From positions 1-64,000 of the forward strand of contig NZ_JFJZ01000017.1 of NCBI RefSeq assembly GCF_002115825.1: a stretch of DNA of 64,000 bases, given 5' to 3'. The notes beneath the pieces were generated by a model. It saw only the letters and a program-made list of their open reading frames with translations. It was not told the origin of the DNA and ran no database searches. A program made the position numbers and the translations under genes. Each line of letters opens with the position of its first letter. Position 1 is the stretch's first letter. Source of the DNA: Thalassospira sp. MCCC 1A01428. GTDB taxonomy: Bacteria > Pseudomonadota > Alphaproteobacteria > Rhodospirillales > Thalassospiraceae. This document shows, piece by piece, positions 52,977 through 60,687 of this stretch.

Positions 52977-53174
52977 ATGCAGTTCGTCGTTCTCATTCTG
53001 TATATCATCGCCGCAGCAATATGCGGCATGCTCGGGCGCAATACAGCATTCGGGTTTCTTGGGCATTTCATTCTTGCACTGATCATTACCCCGATTGGCG
53101 ATTTTCTTGTACAGCTCGTTGCACGCCCGTCCCGCGAGCTGCGCAGGAGAATAAAAGATTATGACATCGAATAG
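52977..53174 (+). CDS. Small membrane protein of unknown function
   Basis: The 65-residue protein has two hydrophobic stretches (FVVLILYIIAAAICGMLG and FILALIITPIGDFLVQLV) and a basic tail ending RRRIKDYDIE. A good SD (AGGGG at 52966-52970) and close spacing to the flanking plus-strand genes support it as real. It precedes the Band 7 gene by 47 bases and may be a partner membrane subunit. Confidence 0.65.
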   Translation: MQFVVLILYIIAAAICGMLGRNTAFGFLGHFILALIITPIGDFLVQLVARPSRELRRRIKDYDIE

Positions 53175-53221
53175 CATGCTGATGCAGCTTCTGGCATTTC
53201 CCGGTTTGGACGAGACATTGA

Positions 53222-54544
53222 ATGGTTGAGAGCGCCGACACGGCAACTGTTTCACCTGGCGTTGACACAGGGAAGACAGAAAGCGGGCAGGAACAAAATC
53301 GCGGCCTTCGTGCCATCATCGACAGGTATCTCGACGGGCTGGCGGCCTTGCTTCGCAGATATCGCACGTCAATACTGGTAACACTGCTGTTTTTCGTAAT
53401 CGGTTTGATTGCGTTGGCGCCGCAGATATTCATTACCGTGCCATCCGGGCATGTCGGTGTGCTGTGGTATCGCTTTTTTGGCGGTACTGTAACCGATCAT
53501 ACCTATGGCGAAGGCATCCACATGATCTTCCCATGGGATGAAATGTATATTTACGATGCCCGCCTTCAAAATCAGTCACGTGTCTATGACACCATTTCAT
53601 CGAACGGCCTGTCGATGAAGGTCGATATTGCTGTACGCTACCGCATTAACCGCGATAATGCCGGCAACCTGCACAAACTGGTCGGCCCCCGTTACCCCGA
53701 GGTACTTGTTTACCCCGAAATCGGTTCGCACGCGCGCGAACTGATTTCGCGCTATACCCCTGAACAGCTTTATACCGAAACCCGTGCTTTCATTCAGGCT
53801 GAAATTCTCGAACGCATGGTCAACCAGTTGGGGTCATCGCTGGTTAATCAAAGTTTCCAGGGAAAGCTGGTAATTGTCGAGGATGTGCTGATCCGTTCGG
53901 TAACGTTACCGGAACGTGTCTCTGCCGCGATTGAACGCAAGGCTGAACAATATCAATCGATGCTGGAATATGATTTCCGGCTTGCGCGCGAAGAAAAGGA
54001 AAAACAGCGCAAAAAAATCGAAGCCGAAGGTATTCGTGAATTTCAGGATATCGTTGCCAAAACAATTACACCGGAATATTTGCGCCTGCGCGGTATCGAG
54101 GCAACCATGGCGCTGGCAACGTCGAAAAACAGTAAAACAATTATCATTGGTGGCAAAGATGGCCTGCCGGTTATTTTAAATACCGCAGATAACAACATCA
54201 GCGACGATGGCAATAAACCGGAAAAAGACCAGGGTTCATCGGCAGATTTAACTGGCGATACAATGAACACCCTGCCATCCGGGCAACAGTTTAATGCCCG
54301 GATGCCAGATATTTCGCCACAAAATGCCATTTCACCTGGCATTACCAGCACCGAGGCCCCTGCTGCACCGGTTGATGGCATGCCAAATGGCAACCAAACC
54401 AGCCAGAAAACCGCAACGCTGTCATCGGCTGCCGCACCTGGCAATAATCCAGTCGGGCCCGATGGCGAACCCCAGCCAACGGCCCAGGCCGATCCGGCGG
54501 GCGCACCTGAAACACCTGGCACCAAAGAAGCGCTCAGAAAATAA
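53222..54544 (+). CDS. SPFH/Band 7 (prohibitin-like) membrane protein
   Basis: The 440-residue protein has one helix (about 48-72, ILVTLLFFVIGLIALAP), then an SPFH domain (GHVGVLWYRFFGG, EGIHMIFPWDEMYIYDARLQ, GLSMKVDIAVRYRI). An alpha-helical, charged region (about 235-280, YDFRLAREEKEKQRKK) follows, and then a long Pro/Ala/Asn-rich low-complexity tail (about 310-440). Band 7 proteins form membrane rings or scaffolds that organise microdomains and proteases. The tail is longer than in typical prohibitin-like proteins. No NfeD or protease gene is adjacent. Confidence 0.9.
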   Translation: MVESADTATVSPGVDTGKTESGQEQNRGLRAIIDRYLDGLAALLRRYRTSILVTLLFFVIGLIALAPQIFITVPSGHVGVLWYRFFGGTVTDHTYGEGIHMIFPWDEMYIYDARLQNQSRVYDTISSNGLSMKVDIAVRYRINRDNAGNLHKLVGPRYPEVLVYPEIGSHARELISRYTPEQLYTETRAFIQAEILERMVNQLGSSLVNQSFQGKLVIVEDVLIRSVTLPERVSAAIERKAEQYQSMLEYDFRLAREEKEKQRKKIEAEGIREFQDIVAKTITPEYLRLRGIEATMALATSKNSKTIIIGGKDGLPVILNTADNNISDDGNKPEKDQGSSADLTGDTMNTLPSGQQFNARMPDISPQNAISPGITSTEAPAAPVDGMPNGNQTSQKTATLSSAAAPGNNPVGPDGEPQPTAQADPAGAPETPGTKEALRK

Positions 54545-54651
54545 CCCATCCTGTAACAGGCCTGTTGCGTCACGATGAAATGCAACGGCCTGTTAGAATT
54601 ACCTTTACCTGGCGATTTTATCGGCAAGCATAAAATTCAGAAACACAGAAC

Positions 54652-55461
54652 ATGACCCAGACACCCTGGCTGATACAGCCAACACCCCGACATTCCACGC
54701 GGATGCGCCTGTTTTGTCTGCCATGTGCGGGGGGCGGGGCGTCTTTTTATCGCCTTTGGCAATCAAAGCTGCCTGACGATATTGAGGTTATTCCTGTTTG
54801 TCTGCCCGGCCGGGAACAGCGGTTGGGGGAACCTGCAATTGATCATATCGATCAGATGGTTCCAGGCCTGGAAAAGGCAATTTTACCGTCACTTGACCTG
54901 CCCTTTGCATTTTTTGGCTACTCCATGGGCGGTATCATTGCCCATCATCTGGCCTGCCATTTGGCAATTCAGGGGCATCGCACGCCTGCGCATCTGTTTA
55001 TTGCGGCTCTTCGTGGCCCCGACCTGCCCCTGTCAAGGCCACCGGTTCACGCCTTGCCATCGAATGAATTATGGCAACACATTGCCAACTATGGCGGAAC
55101 ACCAAAAGAAATACTGGAAAGCGCAGAATTTTGTGCCCTGCTTGAACCCTCACTAAGGGCCGATTTCAAACTGGTCGAAACAACATCTTCCCGGAACCTG
55201 CAAAAACTGAATTGCCCTGTTACTGTTTTCGGCGGCACAACAGATACCAGTCCTCGACCAGGGGAACTTGCCGGATGGCATCAGGCAACAAATGCGCTCG
55301 TTAAAATACACACCTATCATGGTGGTCATTTCTTTATTCAGGACCATCAAAACACGTTATTATCTATTATTGCGTCCGAAATGTCGGGAAAAATATTCAA
55401 TCCTAAAAACGCAAACGAAAAAAACCATGCCTCAACCGCTGATGAAAATGTCCTAAAATGA
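54652..55461 (+). CDS. Type II thioesterase for non-ribosomal peptide synthesis
   Basis: The 269-residue alpha/beta hydrolase has the type II thioesterase opening MRLFCLPCAGGGASFYRLW, CLPGREQRLGEP, the nucleophile elbow GYSMGG (Ser near residue 91) and a C-terminal His in YHGGHFFI. Such enzymes clear mis-primed carrier proteins of NRPS lines. The elbow is GYSMGG rather than the usual GHSMG. It lies within the NRPS locus, 2.5 kb from the synthetase genes, supporting a common pathway. The last 30 residues are polar and non-conserved. Confidence 0.92.
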   Translation: MTQTPWLIQPTPRHSTRMRLFCLPCAGGGASFYRLWQSKLPDDIEVIPVCLPGREQRLGEPAIDHIDQMVPGLEKAILPSLDLPFAFFGYSMGGIIAHHLACHLAIQGHRTPAHLFIAALRGPDLPLSRPPVHALPSNELWQHIANYGGTPKEILESAEFCALLEPSLRADFKLVETTSSRNLQKLNCPVTVFGGTTDTSPRPGELAGWHQATNALVKIHTYHGGHFFIQDHQNTLLSIIASEMSGKIFNPKNANEKNHASTADENVLK

Positions 55462-55477
55462 TAATTACTTCTACGCG

Positions 55478-55506
55478 TTGCGAATGGTCGTAAGTTGAGG
55501 TAGAGT
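55478..55506 (+). promoter_or_regulatory. Candidate promoter for DUF697 copy 2
   Basis: TTGCGA (55478-55483) and TAGAGT (55501-55506) are separated by 17 bases, 70 bases before the ATG. Each element matches the consensus at four of six positions. Confidence 0.4.
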
Positions 55507-55575
55507 ATAAAAGATATCTTATCACTGTTTATTTAGCCCATCCATCGACATACAGCTATTTACGAAGAGGCGATT

Positions 55576-56145
55576 ATGAGCGAAGCAGAGACAATCGAAG
55601 AGACTGAAGAAGTCACGCTGGCAGAAGCTGACGAGCTCCGTGCTCAGTCCCGTGACTGCATCCATCGCCACAGCGTTTATGCTGCGGTGGGCGGACTGGT
55701 TCCAATTCCTTTCCTTGAAATGGCAACAAGCAGCACCATCCAGTTACGGATGCTTGCCAAGCTGTGTGACATTTACGGCGTGCCGTTCTCGGAAAATGCC
55801 ATCAAAAACTCGGTTGCGACCCTTGTTGCAACAGTATTCCCGGTTACCGGCGTTGGCGTAGCAACAGCAAGCCTTATCCGTCGTATCCCGGTCGCGGGCA
55901 CTGTGTTTGGTATGGTTGCCATGCCAACCTTTGCAGCCGCCAGCACCTATGCCCTTGGGCGCGTCTTTTCCTGGCATTTCGCCCGCGGTGGCACGGCTTG
56001 CGATTTCGACTCAGAAGAAATGAAAGACCGTTTCAAAAGCGAATTTGCCGAAGGCAAACGCAAAGCGTCGGAATTTGTTAAAGGTGGCAGCAGCAAAACA
56101 ACGTCTGCAAAATCCACCGGTGGTGCAGCAACGGCCAAAGCCTGA
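55576..56145 (+). CDS. DUF697 family membrane-associated protein, copy 2
   Basis: The 189-residue protein shares the DUF697 core with copy 1 (GGLVPIPFLEMATSSTIQLRMLAKLCDIYGVPF, hydrophobic segments, YALGRVFSWHFARGG). It adds an acidic N-terminus (EAETIEETEEVTLAEADE) and a Lys/Ser/Thr/Ala-rich tail. The two copies are clear paralogues about 2.7 kb apart. It has its own promoter-like site and a strong terminator, so it is a monocistronic gene between the thioesterase and the phosphopantetheinyl transferase. Function unknown. Confidence 0.87.
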   Translation: MSEAETIEETEEVTLAEADELRAQSRDCIHRHSVYAAVGGLVPIPFLEMATSSTIQLRMLAKLCDIYGVPFSENAIKNSVATLVATVFPVTGVGVATASLIRRIPVAGTVFGMVAMPTFAAASTYALGRVFSWHFARGGTACDFDSEEMKDRFKSEFAEGKRKASEFVKGGSSKTTSAKSTGGAATAKA

Positions 56146-56172
56146 TTCTGGCCTGCACATCGTAATATTATT

Positions 56173-56204
56173 AAAAATGCCCAAAGCATGCTTTGGGCAT
56201 TTTT
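56173..56204 (+). terminator. Strong Rho-independent terminator
   Basis: AAAAATGCCCAAAG (56173-56186) and CTTTGGGCATTTTT (56191-56204) are perfect complements with a 4-base loop, followed by more T residues. Confidence 0.92.
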
Positions 56205-56335
56205 TTATCTGGTGCCGAACCTGTTTGTCAGACCAGATCGCGATAAATATATTTGTGTTTTATAATAGAGTTCACACCCAAGTATTTTTGTTCATTTTAA
56301 ATATTTAATCCCGGTAATCAGTACGAGACCATGAG

Positions 56336-57106
56336 ATGACCAATCCGGATGCGATCAGCATTCAATCACTTGTATTAACACGCAACAAGGCACCCGGAAG
56401 CTTTGCAAGCGATACACCGCTACGCGCAACACTGGCAATAATTGACCTTGATTGCCTGATACCGGCGACCTGTAACAATTTGGTTGCGTCCCTGTTAAAC
56501 AAAACTGAAATTACCCGTATCAACAAATTTACACATGCCAAACGCCAGCAAAGTTTTACGTTTGGCAGGCTTGCGGCAAAGCTGGCACTTTCTCATCACT
56601 GCCCGGGTCATAATCCGCGACATGCGCAAGTCGATAACGGTGTTTTTGATCAGCCTGTCATCACAAGTGCCAGCACCGCATTTAATGACCTTGGTGTTTC
56701 AATCACGCATTCTGGCCATTATGCGGCTGCACTGGTGTTTCATCGCGCTCATCCGATGGGAATTGATATCGACTTGCCAACCACTGACGATGCCAACTTA
56801 ATTCTGGCTGACTTAAAACCTGCCATCACCAAAATGCTTGCCGGCCTGCACCTTGGCACCCAAGCCCGTGCTGGCCTGATCTGGGTGGCGCGCGAAAGCA
56901 TCGGAAAAACCCTGACAACCGGCATGATGACGCCCTTAGCAATATATGCCCCGTCATCAATCGAAATGCAGGACGGAATTTTTGTTGTGCAATATGAAAA
57001 CTTTGCCCAATACCGCACCCTGATCTGGCCCGGCATTAAGGGTTGGTTCGGGCTTACCCTTCCCCGCGAAACAGCACTTTCCCTATCAGACTTTCGCTGG
57101 ACGTAA
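56336..57106 (+). CDS. Sfp-type 4'-phosphopantetheinyl transferase
   Basis: The 256-residue protein has the Sfp-family magnesium and CoA motifs: VSITHSGHYAAALVF, MGIDIDLP and WVARESIGKTLTTG, the last corresponding to the WxxKEAxxK motif with Arg-Glu in place of Lys-Glu. It should load the phosphopantetheine arm onto the carrier domains of the convergent NRPS genes. The N-terminal half is divergent but includes the RLAAKLAL segment. The start codon has a weak SD and alternative nearby ATGs. Confidence 0.88.
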   Translation: MTNPDAISIQSLVLTRNKAPGSFASDTPLRATLAIIDLDCLIPATCNNLVASLLNKTEITRINKFTHAKRQQSFTFGRLAAKLALSHHCPGHNPRHAQVDNGVFDQPVITSASTAFNDLGVSITHSGHYAAALVFHRAHPMGIDIDLPTTDDANLILADLKPAITKMLAGLHLGTQARAGLIWVARESIGKTLTTGMMTPLAIYAPSSIEMQDGIFVVQYENFAQYRTLIWPGIKGWFGLTLPRETALSLSDFRWT

Positions 57107-57145
57107 GGGCCAGTTCATAACGCCAAATACCCTTAACATCGGGGT

Positions 57146-57170
57146 CCGGGGCAGATGTTACCTGCCCCGG
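57146..57170. terminator. Bidirectional terminator, PPTase / NRPS
   Basis: CCGGGGCAG (57146-57154) pairs with CTGCCCCGG (57162-57170) around a 7-base loop, between two convergent stop codons. Confidence 0.75.
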
Positions 57171-57180
57171 GTCAGAATTT

Positions 57181-60100
57181 TCAGCCAAGTTGTTCACGGA
57201 TACATTTGGCAACGCCAACAATATCTGGTGCCATCATCATGGATCCGTGCGTGCCACTCACCCATTTCAGGGTAAGGTTCGCACCAACAAACTGTTCCCA
57301 ACCGCTATATGGGTCGCCGTCAATGCCCGGTGCGGCCAGGCTTGCAGTTGTTGGTCGCACCAGCAAAACATCGATATCGTCAAGTTTGGGCGGTACATAA
57401 TGAATCGCTGCCAGCGCATTATTCTGGAATACCGCCAACAAACGCCGAATAACACTGCGATCCGCACTTTGAGGCAAAAGATCCGAATCTTTGCCACGTA
57501 CCAGCAAATAATCAATCCTTTGTTCCGGTGTCATTGCCCGAAGCATATCAACATCAAGCAAGCCAAGTTCCGAAAACATATCCGCAAGATATTCGGCTTC
57601 ATCCTTGCGCAAAATCTCGCGTACCGAGTCCGGGACGGCTACCGCATCAAGCAAATAAACCCCGCGAACATCAACACCGGACTGTTGTAACCGGTATGCC
57701 GCTTCAAAGGTGAGCAACCCGCCAAAGCTCCACCCTGTCAGATGAACCGGCCCTTCTGGCAGAGCGTTGCGAATGTGGGGCAAATAGGCCGCTACCATTT
57801 CCTCAACCGACGGATACAGGGTTTGGCCTTCTTCCAGACCTTGTGCCTCGACCATATAAATCGGCTGTTCAGGGCCAAGTTCCCGCGCAAGATTTTGATA
57901 ACACAAAATATTTCCGCCAACGGGATGGAAACAAACCATCGGAATGGCCGATCCTTCAGCATTCACCGAAACAATCGGACTTTTCGCATATTGTTCTTTT
58001 TGCCGGTCCTCTATCCGGGCGGCAAGTTTCGCAACACTGGAACAACTAAACAAATCACTGAGCGGTATTTTAACGTCTGTCATATGATTGATTTTTGACA
58101 AAAACTGAACCGCCAGAACACTATGTCCGCCCTGTTCAAAAAAGTCGGCGTCAGCATCCTCGATACGGCAATCAAGCACCGCCGACATAAGCCCGGCCAC
58201 CGTGCGCTCCAGGTCGTTCGATAACGGTTTGGCCGGTTTGGCATTCCGCAGGTCCGACTTTTCGTCCGGGGCGGGCAATTTTGAAAGGTCAACTTTGCCG
58301 CTAATCGTTAGCGGAATGTCAGCAACACATATCAAGTGGCCTGGCACCATATAGGCCGGCAGGCTTTGTTCAAGCATGCTGCGGCACGAAGCTGCTTCAA
58401 AACCCGCGTCAACAACAAGATAGGCAACAATATCGGCACTATTTGCAACGCGACCTGCGCGCAGGGTAACCGTTGCCCGACGCACCAGCGGATGTCGGCA
58501 TAGCGCATTTTCAACTTCACCCAGTTCAAGTCGGTTACCACGTACCTTGACCTGGCCATCCTCGCGGCCAACAAAAACAATCTCGCCGTCACTACGCCGA
58601 CGGCCGATATCGCCGCTGCGATACCATCGGTCACCATCAACATTGATCACGAATTTCTGCCCGGTCTGGGCCATATCGTTTAGATAACCCCGCGCCACAC
58701 CGGCCCCGCCAATGCGAATTTCACCTGGCACGCCATCGGGCAATACGCGCCCCTGTTCATCGCAAATATCAATAACCACACCCTGAATGGCCTTTCCAAT
58801 CGGCGGCGGCAAAATTTGGCGATAATTATGGGATGTCATCACATATTGCGCACTTGAAACGCAACATTCGGTCGGGCCATAGGCATTGACCAGCTTGCAA
58901 TTACCATGTTGGGCACTGGCAAAAAATGTTTCGACCAGATCGGCCGAAACAACTTCGCCACCAAGAACAACCATCCGCGCGCCACAATGCAACCCGCTTT
59001 CCTGCCAATAATCAAGCAGTAAGGAAAACAGGCTTGGCGTTGCATCAAGCTGGTCAATCTCGTGGTCGATGATGAAACGATGCAGGCTCTCGGGGTCTGT
59101 CCGTGTTTCCAAGCCGGGAATATACAGGCTTTGACCATTCAAAATGGCGGCAAATATTTGAACAATGGACCCGTCAAAAGCAAATGGCGCAACACAGCTA
59201 AGGTTCAAAGGGCGGTTACTATCGTGATGTTTAACCGGGTCAAGTTGGGTATCAAATACCGACTGGGCCAGATTAACCACCGAACCGTGCTCAACCATCA
59301 CCCCTTTAGGGATCCCGGTTGTACCGCTGGTAAACAATATATAGGCAAGGTCATGGGCGGTTGTTGCCACTGCAACGGCGTCATCCACCTGAAGCGCAAG
59401 ATGCGTGCTATCGTAACGGCGTTTTTGACCCAAGGTAGGTTTTACCGCGCTATCAGGCCTTAAAACACAATCAAAAGTATAAGGTGCAGGGTCAAACCCT
59501 GTTGCAGCAATGGCACTGCGCTGAGCCACGAACCCGCCCTGTTCGGCAACCCAGTCTTTAAGGAATGCCTCGGGTACAAACAGGTCTTCTAAAAAATCAA
59601 GCCGGGTATCATAGCCTTTGCCTGCATTATCGCGCGCAAACATTGCCAGATCGGCAAGATATTGCTCTTTACTGTCGGCATCCCAGACATTGCCCAGATA
59701 AATCGCCCCGTTCGGCTTCAAAAGACGGGCGGCCTTGGCCAGAACCTGCCGCAAATATCCAAAACCGGGAAAATTCTCGATCACGCTGTTAAGAATGACC
59801 AAATCAAACGAACCCGGTTCGTAAACATCAATATCATGCGCACCTAACTGACGCCCGACAACATGACGCATACCGGATTCTATCGCCAGGGCTTCGGTCC
59901 GTTCAACATTGCGCCGGGACAGATCGGTAGCAACATAGCGCCCCACCACCGGTGCAACATGCTTCATCGTAAAGCCCGAGGCACAGCCGATTTCAAGCAC
60001 ATGTGCATCTTTGGAAACCAGGTCAGTGATTTTATTGCGCGCATTGGAACCAAAGGCATCCATCGCACTTTGTGCAATCGGCTGCCCCGTAAAGGCACTT

Positions 60101-60675
60101 TTCCAGCCCCCCGCCTGAATATTGTCGGCATCATCACCTGCCAGATGATCCCACAATTCAACCGACATCAGCGACCCGGGCATTTCCGATAGGGCGTCAA
60201 TGTTAGAATGATCAACGCATAAAACATGCGCCAGCCCCTGGCAACGCCACTGTAACTGATGTAAATCGCCAATATGGGCGCGATCTGCCAACACCAATGC
60301 AATATCGGCATTGCGCACCATGGCTGCACGGCGAACCAGCGGCACAGTCGGGTCAAGCGGCACAAAGGCATGCCCTGCCTTTAACACCCCCAAAACAGCC
60401 GTAATATAATGCTGATTACGGCCCGTCATAATGCCAAGTGGCGCTGTTTTCGCAAGTTCCAGACTGGTTATAAACTGTGCAATCCGGTTGCTATCACGAT
60501 CAAGCGCATCATAGGTCAGACTGGCGTTTTCATCCACAATCGCGACACGATCCGGAAACGAACGGGCAATATCGGCAAACCGCTCAACAATGCTGGCAAT
60601 TGTTGCTTCCGGTTTGGTGGTCTCGGCATTCCGGGACGTCTCGATAGTGTCAAAATCAAAATCGGCGATTTTCAT
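57181..60675 (-). CDS. NRPS termination module: A (with inserted methyltransferase)-T-TE
   Basis: The 1164-residue protein has no condensation domain. It contains an adenylation domain (A1 LTYDALDR at 53-60, A2 to about 113, A3 YILFTSGTTGIPKGV at 445-459, A5 NAYGPTE, A8 to 722, A10 Lys794) and a carrier domain (GGHS, Ser852). A terminal thioesterase follows (GWSFGG 981-986, Ser983). A SAM methyltransferase (VLEIGCASGFT near 226-236) is inserted between A2 and A3. Pocket residues read by eye are D, G, V, D, V, G, A, V, S; the acidic fourth residue might suit a basic side chain, which is weak inference. It starts 13 bases after the other NRPS gene and would use that protein's last C domain. Confidence 0.95.
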   Translation of the reverse strand: MKIADFDFDTIETSRNAETTKPEATIASIVERFADIARSFPDRVAIVDENASLTYDALDRDSNRIAQFITSLELAKTAPLGIMTGRNQHYITAVLGVLKAGHAFVPLDPTVPLVRRAAMVRNADIALVLADRAHIGDLHQLQWRCQGLAHVLCVDHSNIDALSEMPGSLMSVELWDHLAGDDADNIQAGGWKSAFTGQPIAQSAMDAFGSNARNKITDLVSKDAHVLEIGCASGFTMKHVAPVVGRYVATDLSRRNVERTEALAIESGMRHVVGRQLGAHDIDVYEPGSFDLVILNSVIENFPGFGYLRQVLAKAARLLKPNGAIYLGNVWDADSKEQYLADLAMFARDNAGKGYDTRLDFLEDLFVPEAFLKDWVAEQGGFVAQRSAIAATGFDPAPYTFDCVLRPDSAVKPTLGQKRRYDSTHLALQVDDAVAVATTAHDLAYILFTSGTTGIPKGVMVEHGSVVNLAQSVFDTQLDPVKHHDSNRPLNLSCVAPFAFDGSIVQIFAAILNGQSLYIPGLETRTDPESLHRFIIDHEIDQLDATPSLFSLLLDYWQESGLHCGARMVVLGGEVVSADLVETFFASAQHGNCKLVNAYGPTECCVSSAQYVMTSHNYRQILPPPIGKAIQGVVIDICDEQGRVLPDGVPGEIRIGGAGVARGYLNDMAQTGQKFVINVDGDRWYRSGDIGRRRSDGEIVFVGREDGQVKVRGNRLELGEVENALCRHPLVRRATVTLRAGRVANSADIVAYLVVDAGFEAASCRSMLEQSLPAYMVPGHLICVADIPLTISGKVDLSKLPAPDEKSDLRNAKPAKPLSNDLERTVAGLMSAVLDCRIEDADADFFEQGGHSVLAVQFLSKINHMTDVKIPLSDLFSCSSVAKLAARIEDRQKEQYAKSPIVSVNAEGSAIPMVCFHPVGGNILCYQNLARELGPEQPIYMVEAQGLEEGQTLYPSVEEMVAAYLPHIRNALPEGPVHLTGWSFGGLLTFEAAYRLQQSGVDVRGVYLLDAVAVPDSVREILRKDEAEYLADMFSELGLLDVDMLRAMTPEQRIDYLLVRGKDSDLLPQSADRSVIRRLLAVFQNNALAAIHYVPPKLDDIDVLLVRPTTASLAAPGIDGDPYSGWEQFVGANLTLKWVSGTHGSMMMAPDIVGVAKCIREQLG
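59356..60183 (-). other. Methyltransferase domain interrupting the adenylation domain (a2-a3)
   Basis: Residues about 165-440 of the terminal NRPS form a class I methyltransferase: SAM loop VLEIGCASGFT, acidic YVATDLS and DLVILNSVIENF. Adenylation motif a2 (KAGHAFVPLDPTVP) lies before it and a3 after it. In characterised interrupted domains, a2-a3 insertions methylate the side chain and a8-a9 insertions the backbone nitrogen. Confidence 0.85.
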
Positions 60676-60687
60676 TTGGCTGTCCCT

